A stretch of DNA of 64,000 bases from Butyrivibrio sp. AC2005 (GTDB lineage: Bacteria; Bacillota; Clostridia; Lachnospirales; Lachnospiraceae): the NCBI RefSeq assembly GCF_000424145.1, contig NZ_AUJI01000011.1, positions 165,616 to 229,615 on the forward strand, read 5' to 3'. The notes below the pieces were generated by a model. It ran no database searches. It was not told the origin of the DNA and worked only from the letters and a program-made list of their open reading frames with translations. Position numbers and translations under genes: made by a program. Positions 34,729 to 43,020 of the stretch are shown in pieces. Position 1 is the first letter of the stretch, and each line of letters starts with the position of its first letter.

Positions 34729-37424
34729 TTTCTTTTACCATAGACGGGAAAGCCTGTGAGGTTCCGGAAAATACAACAATTCTTGAAGCGGCTAAGGACA
34801 ACAATATAAAAATACCAACCTTGTGCTATCTTGAGGGAATATCTGATATTGGCTCCTGCAGACTGTGTATGGTTGAGGAAGAGGGCTTTGACTCACTTCT
34901 GCCTGCATGCAGAACAAAAGTAAGTGAAGGCATGTCGATAACTACCAGGTCGGAGAGACTTACTGAGTACAGAAGGGATATGCTTAAGCTTATTTTGTCA
35001 AACCACAATCAGGACTGTATGAGCTGCCCTGCCAATGGAAAGTGCTCGCTTCAAAGTCTCTGCAATGAATACGAAGTTGAAGGCGCAGACCATGAGGGAA
35101 GCAGAGTGGGGATAGAAAAAAAGCTGCCACGCCTTGATGGAAATCCGTATATAAGCTACGACCCCAGTAAATGTATACACTGTCAGAGATGTATAAATGT
35201 CTGTCACAGGATAGCATGCAACGGGACTATAAAAAGCGGAAGGCTTGGTAACTTCCACATTGTTGAGGCGCCCTTTGGAGATGATTACAGAGAGAGTGGC
35301 TGCGAGAGCTGTGGTAACTGTGCGGCAGTATGCCCTACAGGAGCACTGATTCTGAAGAGGGAAAAGAGCTATCGCGAGTGGGAGGTCAAAAAGGTTCTCA
35401 CTACATGCCCTCATTGCGCAACAGGCTGTCAGTTTTATCTGGTAGTTAAGGACAACAGGATTGTAAATGTGGAATCTGCTGACGGACCTGCAAACCATTT
35501 CAGACTTTGTGTGAAAGGTCGAAATGCCAGCTTTGATTTTGTTCATTCACCTGACCGCCTGAAAAAACCGCTTATTAAGGATAGAAGCACCGGAGAATTC
35601 AGAGAGGTATCCTGGGATGAGGCGATAAAATATACCGCTAAGCGATTTATGGAGATTAAGGAGAAATACGGAAGTGAATCTCTTGCCGGATTTGCCTGCT
35701 CCAGATCCTCAAATGAAGATGTTTACATGGTTCAGAAAATGGTCAGAACCTGCTTTGGAACAAATACCACAGACAATTGTGCAAGGGTATGTCATTCAGC
35801 TTCTGTAGCCGGGCTTGCAAGGACACTTGGCTCCGGTGCTATGACTAATCCGATATATGACATTACTCACGACGTTGATGTGATTCTTCTTATTGGTTCA
35901 AACCCTGAGGAAGCGCATCCTGTCGTTGGAATGCAGATCAGAAAGGCTGTAAAAAACGGAGCCAGATTGATTGTCGTGGATCCAAGAGAGATTGGACTGT
36001 CCAGGCAAGCAGATATTCATCTTAAGCTTCGTCCGGGGACAAATGTAGCCTTTGCAAATGGCATGATGAATGTCATGATAAATGAGGATCTTATAGATCA
36101 TAAATACATAGACGAATATGTGGAAGGCTATAATGAACTAAAAGAACTCGTAATGGACTATACTCCTGAGAAGGTGGGAGAAATATGTCATATCGATCCC
36201 GATAAGCTTAGAGAAGCGGCAAGGATGTATGCTCAGGCAAAGAAAGCACCGATAATCTATTGCCTTGGTGTGACGGAACACTCTACCGGAACTGAGGGAG
36301 TTATGAGTCTCTCCAATATGGCAGCTCTTGTGGGCAAAATAGGTAGGAGCGGCTGCGGAGTCAATCCTCTGAGAGGCCAGAACAATGTTCAGGGAGCCTG
36401 TGATATGGGAGCCATGTCAACGGACTACCCGGGATATCAGAAGGTTGATAACGAAACTGCACGGGAGAAATTTGAAAAAGCCTGGGGAGTATCGCTAAAT
36501 CCTAATCCCGGACTTAGAGCGACGGAAGTTTTTCCTGCTGCAATTGATGGGAAAATTAAGGGACTCTATATCTGCGGTGAAGATCCAATGGTATCAGATC
36601 CTGATACACATCACATTATCAAGGCATTGGAAAGTCTTGAATTCTTAGTAGTGCAGGATCTTTTCATGACAAAGACAGCACAGTATGCAGATGTGATTCT
36701 TCCTGCAAAAAGCTTTGCTGAGAAGGAGGGAACATTTACCAATACAGAGCGCAGAGTTCAGCGTATAAGGAAGGCAGTGACCATCGATGGTGAAATGAGG
36801 TCGGATACGGATATACTGATTGACCTTATGAATGCGATGGGGTATAACCAGCCCTATCTTACACCGAAGGAGATTATGGATGAAATCGCAGCGGTAACTC
36901 CGAGCTATCATGGTATAAGCTATGAGCGCCTTGATGCAGGAGAAAGTCTTCAGTGGCCGTGTCCTGAAAAGGATCATCCCGGAACACCGATTATGCATGT
37001 GTCAAAGCCTGTACGTGGTAAGGTGCTGCTATACCCTGCCAGGTTTAAGGAAGCACAGGAACTTCCTGATGAGGAATATCCGTTTATCCTTATGACCGGA
37101 AGAATTCTGTATCACTATAATGCTTTTTCCATGACTTCGAGATCGCCGGGACTTATGGATATATCCGGTGAGGGCTTCATTGAGATAAACTTTAAGGACG
37201 CAGGGGAGCTGGGAATAGAAAACGGAGATATGGTCCGTGTTACCAGTAAAAGAGGCTCCATAACCGCAAAGGCCAGAGTTGGAAGGAAGGTTTCAGCCGG
37301 GGAAACCTGGATGCCTTTCCACTTTCCGGACTCACCGGTAAACATGATTACAAATGCTGCCTTGGATGAATTTGCGAAAATTCCCGAGTACAAGGTATGC
37401 GCCGTAAAGCTTGAAAAGTATTAA
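34725..37424 (+). CDS. fdhA: molybdenum/tungsten formate dehydrogenase, catalytic subunit (Cys form)
   Basis: An 899-residue enzyme interconverting formate and CO2. N-terminal NuoG-like part: 2Fe-2S cysteines in TLCYLEG, GSCRLCMVEE and PACRTKV; the CMSCPANGKCSLQSLC site; and ferredoxin sites CIHCQRCINVCHRIAC and CESCGNCAAVCPTGA. The molybdopterin domain opens with TCPHCATGCQFY. The active-site residue is Cys356 with His357 in NCARVCHSASVAGL, where selenium enzymes have Sec, so no Sec insertion is needed. The ATG at 34725 overlaps the upstream stop and has AAGGAGG before it. No membrane part is present, so it is cytoplasmic and NAD(P)H- or ferredoxin-linked through its partner. An SfrA-type reductase role is the alternative. 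Confidence 0.85.
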   Translation: MISFTIDGKACEVPENTTILEAAKDNNIKIPTLCYLEGISDIGSCRLCMVEEEGFDSLLPACRTKVSEGMSITTRSERLTEYRRDMLKLILSNHNQDCMSCPANGKCSLQSLCNEYEVEGADHEGSRVGIEKKLPRLDGNPYISYDPSKCIHCQRCINVCHRIACNGTIKSGRLGNFHIVEAPFGDDYRESGCESCGNCAAVCPTGALILKREKSYREWEVKKVLTTCPHCATGCQFYLVVKDNRIVNVESADGPANHFRLCVKGRNASFDFVHSPDRLKKPLIKDRSTGEFREVSWDEAIKYTAKRFMEIKEKYGSESLAGFACSRSSNEDVYMVQKMVRTCFGTNTTDNCARVCHSASVAGLARTLGSGAMTNPIYDITHDVDVILLIGSNPEEAHPVVGMQIRKAVKNGARLIVVDPREIGLSRQADIHLKLRPGTNVAFANGMMNVMINEDLIDHKYIDEYVEGYNELKELVMDYTPEKVGEICHIDPDKLREAARMYAQAKKAPIIYCLGVTEHSTGTEGVMSLSNMAALVGKIGRSGCGVNPLRGQNNVQGACDMGAMSTDYPGYQKVDNETAREKFEKAWGVSLNPNPGLRATEVFPAAIDGKIKGLYICGEDPMVSDPDTHHIIKALESLEFLVVQDLFMTKTAQYADVILPAKSFAEKEGTFTNTERRVQRIRKAVTIDGEMRSDTDILIDLMNAMGYNQPYLTPKEIMDEIAAVTPSYHGISYERLDAGESLQWPCPEKDHPGTPIMHVSKPVRGKVLLYPARFKEAQELPDEEYPFILMTGRILYHYNAFSMTSRSPGLMDISGEGFIEINFKDAGELGIENGDMVRVTSKRGSITAKARVGRKVSAGETWMPFHFPDSPVNMITNAALDEFAKIPEYKVCAVKLEKY

Positions 37425-37450
37425 TCTTCAAAAACTCAAATGTCGAAAAA

Positions 37451-37491
37451 GGAACTGAGACCGCATGGTGAATGGGCTCAGTTCCTTTTTT
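37451..37491 (+). terminator. intrinsic terminator after fdhA
   Basis: Stem ggaactgag (37451-37459) / ctcagttcc (37477-37485) followed by six T. The 9-bp arms are identical to those at 2439-2468. Confidence 0.87.
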
Positions 37492-37506
37492 GGTATGCAG
37501 TATACC

Positions 37507-37535
37507 TTTACCGCTTTAAATAACTAATGTATAAT
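37507..37535 (+). promoter_or_regulatory. likely promoter of the M3 peptidase gene
   Basis: TTTACC (37507-37512), a 17-base spacer, and TATAAT (37530-37535). Confidence 0.45.
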
Positions 37536-37575
37536 CGAAAGTTCAGGGGGATCAATATAATGGAGGAACAGGGGT

Positions 37576-39252
37576 ATGAGAAAGTACGATGAGATTAAGT
37601 ACGAAAGACCTGATTATGAGAAGCTAAAGGAAAAGATGAATCAGGTTGCGGATGAGATAAAGACGGCATCTGATTTTGATACAGTTCTGTCTCTTCTTCA
37701 GGATTTTCAGAAGGAATATGACAGAGTAGAGACGATGATGTCGGTAGCTGTTATCGCAAGCTATCTTGATGGTACAGATGAAGAGGCAGGAGAAGAGGGC
37801 GCATTTTGCATGGGGAATAGTCAGGCCTTCGATGTGTCACCTATATATGAAGCTATTGCAAGCAGCCCCTTCAAAGAGGATTTTGATAAAAAATACGGCA
37901 CCTTTTTACTGGAATCAGTGAGTAAAAAGAAAATGCTTCATGGGGCAGGCGAGGAGTTTTTAGCCAAAGAGCAGGAGATACTGGCTGATATTTCCAAGTT
38001 CGTAGCGAATATAACTTTTGATTATAATGGCGAGAAATTATCAGCATCACAGATAGGCATTCTACAAGAATCCGATGATCCGGTGGTGAAGAAAAATGCC
38101 CGTTACGCATATAGAAAAGCTTATGCTGATAATGGTGAAAAGATAGGAGAATACCTTGGTCAGCTCATTGAAACCAGAGATAAGCTTGCCAAGGCCAATG
38201 GCTATAACAACTATCTTGAATACTGCAATATAGAAAAAGACAGGTATTCCTATGGAGAACCTGAATTTGATGAGTTTGTAAAAAACGTAAAGAAATATAT
38301 TCTTCCACTCTCGGAAAAATCCAATAAGAAAATCCAGAAGAGGCTTAACCTGGAGACCTATACAAATGATGATACAGGAAAATACTTTGCTGATGGTAAT
38401 GCAAAACCTGTTGGAGATTTGGAATTTGTAAAAGATAAAATGCAACAGGCCTTTGATGATATGGATCCAATGCTGGGAGATACCTATCGCAAAATGAGGG
38501 ATAATGGCTACACTGATCTGGAGCGTTCGGATACGAAACTAATAGGTCTTTCTTTTGCACAGCAGATTTTTTCTGAGAGGATTCCCTATGTTTTCAGCAA
38601 TTATCTTGGAGATGCAGCTGCGGTAAATACGCTGTTTCATGAATTCGGTCATGCGATGCAGATGCAGCTGTCAATGAACAGGTATGATTTACATGAGTTC
38701 TATGATCAGGTACAGGATCTGTCTGAGGTACCATCAAAGACTATGGAATTATTTTCCCTCTCATACGCGAAGTCTGTCTTTGGAGATGATGCGGATAAAT
38801 ATGTTGAAGGGCACTTAATTAATGTGCTGGATGAATTTACAGGCTATTGTATGTTCCACGAACTTGAAACATATTTTTACACTAATGTTCAGGCATCACC
38901 ACAGGATAGAATTGATAAGTACAATGAGCTTACAAAACTGTATAGCCCCGGGGTTACTTACAACAATTTCGATTTGTTTGAAAAAGGCTGTGCCTTGTAC
39001 AGCTCATATGCAATCTGGAGATTTGCAAGATATGTAATTACCTATCCTTTATGTAGTCTGGCATCAGTTTATCTTGCTATGGAGTTTAAGAAGGATAAGA
39101 AGAGAGGCGCTGAGTTATTTAAAAAGCTTGGAGAAATCGGTGGCTCCATGGATTACAATGATGCAATAAAGTATATGGGGTTAAAATCACCTTTCTCAGA
39201 GGAAGTAATCAGGGAAGTTGCAGACTATTTGCAGAGAGAGCTGGAACTGTAA
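37576..39252 (+). CDS. M3-family oligoendopeptidase (PepF-type)
   Basis: A 558-residue cytoplasmic zinc metallopeptidase that trims short peptides. The zinc motif is HEFGH (355-359) within TLFHEFGHAMQMQL, with downstream Glu candidates in SEVPSKTMELFS. GGAGG lies 9 bases before the ATG. Length is normal for the shorter M3 oligoendopeptidases. It has its own promoter and lies outside the neighbouring operons. Confidence 0.92.
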   Translation: MRKYDEIKYERPDYEKLKEKMNQVADEIKTASDFDTVLSLLQDFQKEYDRVETMMSVAVIASYLDGTDEEAGEEGAFCMGNSQAFDVSPIYEAIASSPFKEDFDKKYGTFLLESVSKKKMLHGAGEEFLAKEQEILADISKFVANITFDYNGEKLSASQIGILQESDDPVVKKNARYAYRKAYADNGEKIGEYLGQLIETRDKLAKANGYNNYLEYCNIEKDRYSYGEPEFDEFVKNVKKYILPLSEKSNKKIQKRLNLETYTNDDTGKYFADGNAKPVGDLEFVKDKMQQAFDDMDPMLGDTYRKMRDNGYTDLERSDTKLIGLSFAQQIFSERIPYVFSNYLGDAAAVNTLFHEFGHAMQMQLSMNRYDLHEFYDQVQDLSEVPSKTMELFSLSYAKSVFGDDADKYVEGHLINVLDEFTGYCMFHELETYFYTNVQASPQDRIDKYNELTKLYSPGVTYNNFDLFEKGCALYSSYAIWRFARYVITYPLCSLASVYLAMEFKKDKKRGAELFKKLGEIGGSMDYNDAIKYMGLKSPFSEEVIREVADYLQRELEL

Positions 39253-39336
39253 GTGATTGATTCAATTTAAGAAGATTGACGGGCATGAGAAGATATATAT
39301 AATGCCTGTTTTATGAAAAAATTGTAGGAGAAGTAA

Positions 39337-40683
39337 ATGAAAAAAGTTTATCGGACATTTGCTACGGCAGTAGCGGTGGTATTTCCATGCCTTGGAATGC
39401 TCTTACCCGAGATGTTTCAATCGGTTATACCATACATTATTTTGGGAGGATTATTTTTACTTATAAATATTGTACCAAGCCTTGATGCCGGATCACTTCG
39501 AACAAGGAAGCTCCGGAACTGCCTTAAGGGCGCTGAGCTACTTAGATTTTATATGGCGGCATCTATAATTAACGTCATAATCTGGCTGGGATATCTGATG
39601 TTGCATATACCTAAATTCAGGCTAACATTTCTGACACCGTGGCTACTATCCGGACTTGCAATTTTTATCACCATGTCGATTTTGTACTGGAACGGAAGCA
39701 TACGTTTAATGACAAGTTCCACGCAGGCAGGGATTGTTACAAAAGCGGCATCATATTTCTTTGCATGGTTTTTGCCATTCATTTTCGCGATCGTTCCGGG
39801 AATGATTAAGAGAGCAGAGAATGAAGCTTTTTTTGAAAATTACAGAATCGGTCTAAATGAGCAGAGATATGCAAATCAGGTATGCAAAACAAAGTATCCG
39901 CTACTTATGGTGCACGGAGTATTTTTCAGAGATTTTAAACCTGCCTTCCTGAATTACTGGGGCAGAATCTCAGGAGAACTGATTCAGAACGGTGCGACTG
40001 TTTACTACGGTAATCAGCAGTCTGCAGCATCCGTTGAAAAATGCGGAGAGGAGCTTGCTGAGAGAATAAAGCAGATTGTTGCTGAGACAGGCTGTGAGAA
40101 GGTAAATATCATAGCTCATTCCAAGGGAGGCCTCGACTCACGTGCTGCTATTGCCAGATATGGTGTGGAGGATATGGTTGCCAGTCTCACAACAGTAAAC
40201 ACACCTCACAGAGGCTGCGAGTTTGCGGATTATCTTCTGAGTAAGATTGGGCAGGGCATTAAGGATAAGGTAGCTGCTACCTACAATGCAGCCCTTTCTA
40301 AGCTTGGTGATCCTAATCCCAACTTTATAGAGGCTGTAACCGACCTTACACATGAAGCATGTACCGCTTTCAATGAGAGAACACCTGACTCCGATAAGGT
40401 ATATTATCAGAGTATAGGTTCATACATGGGATTTGCTACAGGTGGAAGATTCCCGCTTAACTTTTCCTACCATCTGGTAAGATATTTTGATGGCAGAAAT
40501 GACGGACTTGTTGGAGAAAAATCCTTCCCATGGGGAGAGAATTATGTTTTCCTGGAACCTAAGGGTGGAAGAGGAATATCCCATGGGGACATGATTGATC
40601 TTAACAGGGAAAACTTTGATGGCTTTGATGTCAGAGAGTTCTATATTCAGCTTGTAAATGCTTTGAAGCAGAGAGGCTTTTAA
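39337..40683 (+). CDS. membrane-anchored alpha/beta hydrolase (lipase-like)
   Basis: A 448-residue protein. The first 155 residues carry about four to five membrane helices. The hydrolase domain begins YPLLMVHGVFFRDF (oxyanion loop), with nucleophile Ser262 in IAHSKGGLDSRAA and TTVNTPHRGCEF next. Likely acid and His lie in YFDGRNDGLVGE and GRGISHGDMIDL. This looks like a triacylglycerol lipase or esterase of the PGAP1/LipA type. AGGAG precedes the ATG. Whether the active site faces the cytoplasm or outside is not clear. Confidence 0.83.
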   Translation: MKKVYRTFATAVAVVFPCLGMLLPEMFQSVIPYIILGGLFLLINIVPSLDAGSLRTRKLRNCLKGAELLRFYMAASIINVIIWLGYLMLHIPKFRLTFLTPWLLSGLAIFITMSILYWNGSIRLMTSSTQAGIVTKAASYFFAWFLPFIFAIVPGMIKRAENEAFFENYRIGLNEQRYANQVCKTKYPLLMVHGVFFRDFKPAFLNYWGRISGELIQNGATVYYGNQQSAASVEKCGEELAERIKQIVAETGCEKVNIIAHSKGGLDSRAAIARYGVEDMVASLTTVNTPHRGCEFADYLLSKIGQGIKDKVAATYNAALSKLGDPNPNFIEAVTDLTHEACTAFNERTPDSDKVYYQSIGSYMGFATGGRFPLNFSYHLVRYFDGRNDGLVGEKSFPWGENYVFLEPKGGRGISHGDMIDLNRENFDGFDVREFYIQLVNALKQRGF

Positions 40684-40848
40684 TTAAATTTTGGCTTCTT
40701 GCGTGCGAAACAAAAAAATGCGCTATAATATGCAAAATTATTTGTAAAGAAAGGTCTTTCAGGAAAGGTAACAGTTAAGTAATATCCACTTTGAAATATG
40801 TTAAAATCGCAACATGATAAAAAGTTGCAAAAAGATTAAAATCACTCC
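40684..40848. other. intergenic region before the amtB leader
   Basis: AT-rich spacer. A TATAAT near 40732 and a short gaaag/ctttc repeat are present, but nothing I can firmly assign. Confidence 0.4.
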
Positions 40849-40877
40849 TTGACAGATTGTATACAGGAGCGTACAAT
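40849..40877 (+). promoter_or_regulatory. strong sigma-A promoter of the amtB leader
   Basis: Consensus -35 TTGACA (40849-40854), exactly 17 bases, then TACAAT (40872-40877). Transcription should begin near 40884. The next coding start on this strand is almost 300 bases away (41172). Confidence 0.75.
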
Positions 40878-40897
40878 CACAAAATATAAAAGACAAG

Positions 40898-40932
40898 GGC
40901 GTCTTAGAGGTAACACTCTAAGGCGCCTTTTT
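40898..40932 (+). terminator. intrinsic terminator close behind the leader promoter
   Basis: A 12-bp stem (ggcgtcttagag / ctctaaggcgcc, 40898-40927) with a 6-base loop gtaaca, then TTTTT. It lies only about 15 bases after the predicted start site, so the promoter would make a roughly 50-base RNA unless readthrough occurs. Confidence 0.8.
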
Positions 40933-40964
40933 CGTTTGTTATTATCTGACAGACGAAGCTTTTT

Positions 40965-41010
40965 GAATACTACTCCGGAGACGTATACATGAAAGTGTAT
41001 ACAAGTATTC
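40965..41010 (+). ncRNA. possible three-way-junction RNA in the amtB leader
   Basis: Arms gaatact (40965-40971) and agtattc (41004-41010) could close a junction containing a ctccggag palindrome and the hairpin gtataca/tgtatac with loop tgaaag (40983-41002). The right arm agtatt could also pair with aatact inside the loop of the next terminator (about 41084), which would let the two structures compete. This is inference from sequence only. Confidence 0.4.
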
Positions 41011-41057
41011 ACAAAATAATCACTTAGCTATTTTGCAAACTATAAGAAATCATTTAT

Positions 41058-41113
41058 GCGGTGCAATGGGGCATCAGGGTGTAATACTCTCCCCATCTGC
41101 GCCGCTATTTTTA
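41058..41113 (+). terminator. leader terminator upstream of amtB (attenuator candidate)
   Basis: Left arm gcggtgcaatgggg (41058-41071) pairs with ccccatctgcgccgc (41091-41105) with one G-T pair and one bulge, then tattttta. It stands 58 bases before the amtB start, where a terminator makes sense only if it can be overridden. Confidence 0.7.
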
Positions 41114-41171
41114 TGGTTACCACGTGATATCTACAGAGCATGTTGTGAACCATACCATTGGAGGAGAGATT

Positions 41172-42941
41172 ATGAGTGAAGAGATTATGAGCACAATAGA
41201 TGCGAGCGTTTTCGGAGTCTGGTTTTTAATCGGTGCAGCTCTTGTTTTCTGGATGCAGGCAGGCTTTGCAATGTGTGAGGCCGGTTTCACAAGAGCAAAG
41301 AACACAGGAAACATCATTATGAAAAACCTGATGGATTTCTGTATTGGTACCGTGGTTTTTATCCTTATCGGATTTGGTTTACTCCTTGGAGAGGATCTGA
41401 TGGGATTCATCGGAAAGCCGGGATTTGACATTTTTACAAATTATGCAAATTTCGACTGGTCCAATTTTGTATTCAACTTAGTGTTTTGTGCAACAACAGC
41501 AACAATCGTTTCAGGATCAATGGCTGAGAGAACAAAATTTATTTCATATTGTGTGTACTCGGCAGTTATTTCAGCAATCATTTATCCTATTGAAGCTCAC
41601 TGGACATGGGGCGGCGGCTTCCTGGCACAGATGGGATTCCACGATTTTGCAGGATCAACATGTATCCACATGGTTGGCGGTATCTCAGCTATGATCGGTG
41701 CAGCAATCCTCGGAGCCCGCATTGGTAAGTTTGAGAGAGATGCAAGCGGAAAAGTTATTAAGGTAAACGCTTTCCCCGGACATAATCTTACAGCTGCAGC
41801 ACTTGGTGTTTTCATTCTCTGGCTTGGCTGGTACGGATTCAACGGAGCAGCCTGCACATCAATCGAACAGCTTGGCAGCGTATTTGTAACAACAACAATC
41901 GCACCTGCACTTGCAACAGTTACCTGCATGATTTTCACATGGCTTAAGTATGGCAAGCCCGATGTTTCAATGTGTCTTAACGCATCACTTGCAGGTCTTG
42001 TAGCAATCACAGCTCCCTGCGATGTTACAGATGCTTTTGGTGCAATTGTAATTGGTATCGTTGCAGGACTTCTTGTTTGCTTCGGTGTTTGGCTTCTTGA
42101 TTACAAGCTTCATATCGATGATCCGGTTGGTGCAGTTGCAGTTCACTGCTTAAACGGTATCTGGGGAACACTTGCAGTTGGTCTTTTTGCTACAAATTCA
42201 GCACCCGGTTACAGCATCGCCGATGCTTCAGGAAATGAGATGGTTGGTCTTTTCTATGGCGGCGGATTTAAGCTTCTTGGAATCCAGCTTGTAGGCTTTG
42301 CAGCAGTAGCTATTTGGACAGCAGCAACAATTACAATCACATTCTTAGTAATCAAAGCAGTACTTGGCCTTCGTGTTTCAGAGGAAGAGGAGATTACAGG
42401 TCTTGATGCAACAGAGCATGGTCTTGCTTCTGCATATTCAGGATTTGCACTCATGGATATCTCAAACACACTGAACATGGATGTAAACGAAAACACAGAT
42501 CTTGGAGCAAGTGATTACGATACAGCTTCAGAGTTCCAGAAGAATGCTTCAGTTCCTGTTGTAACAGCACCTGTTAAGACAGATTCAGCAATTCATAAGG
42601 TAGTAATTGTTACAAAGCTTTCAAGATACGATAAGCTTCGTAAGGCAATGAATGATCTTGGTGTAACAGGTATGACAGTAACTCAGGTTATGGGCTGCGG
42701 TGTTCAGAAGGGTTCAGGCCAGAAGTATCGCGGAGTTGAGATGGATGTAACACTCCTTCCCAAGATTAAGCTTGAGGTTGTTGTAAGTAAGATTCCTGTA
42801 GAGGACGTTATTGAAGCAGCTAAGAGAACACTTTATACAGGTAAGATCGGAGATGGTAAGATCTTCGTTTACAGCATTGATAATGTTGTTAAGATTCGCA
42901 CCGGCGAAGAAGGCGTGCTCGCCCTCGCTGACGCTGAATAA
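41172..42941 (+). CDS. amtB: ammonium transporter fused to a P-II regulator (Amt-GlnK fusion)
   Basis: A 589-residue fusion. Residues 1-410 are an 11-helix Amt channel (WMQAGFAMCEAGFTRAKN, AHWTWGGGFLAQMGF, GSTCIHMVGGISA, FPGHNLTAAALG). After a linker of about 60 residues, residues 472-589 are a complete P-II protein: KVVIVTKLSRYDKL, a T-loop with Tyr519 in QKYRGVEMDV, and TGKIGDGKIFVYSIDNVVKIRTGE. P-II proteins normally block Amt pores as separate GlnK trimers; here one chain carries both. The ATG at 41172 follows GGAGGAG; an upstream ATG at 41124 lies in the leader. It heads the nitrogen block. Confidence 0.93.
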   Translation: MSEEIMSTIDASVFGVWFLIGAALVFWMQAGFAMCEAGFTRAKNTGNIIMKNLMDFCIGTVVFILIGFGLLLGEDLMGFIGKPGFDIFTNYANFDWSNFVFNLVFCATTATIVSGSMAERTKFISYCVYSAVISAIIYPIEAHWTWGGGFLAQMGFHDFAGSTCIHMVGGISAMIGAAILGARIGKFERDASGKVIKVNAFPGHNLTAAALGVFILWLGWYGFNGAACTSIEQLGSVFVTTTIAPALATVTCMIFTWLKYGKPDVSMCLNASLAGLVAITAPCDVTDAFGAIVIGIVAGLLVCFGVWLLDYKLHIDDPVGAVAVHCLNGIWGTLAVGLFATNSAPGYSIADASGNEMVGLFYGGGFKLLGIQLVGFAAVAIWTAATITITFLVIKAVLGLRVSEEEEITGLDATEHGLASAYSGFALMDISNTLNMDVNENTDLGASDYDTASEFQKNASVPVVTAPVKTDSAIHKVVIVTKLSRYDKLRKAMNDLGVTGMTVTQVMGCGVQKGSGQKYRGVEMDVTLLPKIKLEVVVSKIPVEDVIEAAKRTLYTGKIGDGKIFVYSIDNVVKIRTGEEGVLALADAE

Positions 42942-43020
42942 ATAAAGTAGTGAGTATTAAGTCTGAGTGGTGTCAGCTTAATGCTTCATATAAAAATGAA
43001 ATACCAGGAGGAACAGTAAT

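Noticed and set aside
35775..35800. Selenocysteine site in the formate dehydrogenase
   Set aside because: The codon at the active position is TGT (Cys), not TGA.
40898..40932. ANTAR-type antitermination hairpin, because of its hexaloop before nitrogen genes
   Set aside because: The loop gtaaca does not fit the conserved A and G positions that I recall for ANTAR target loops, and no matching twin hairpin was found.
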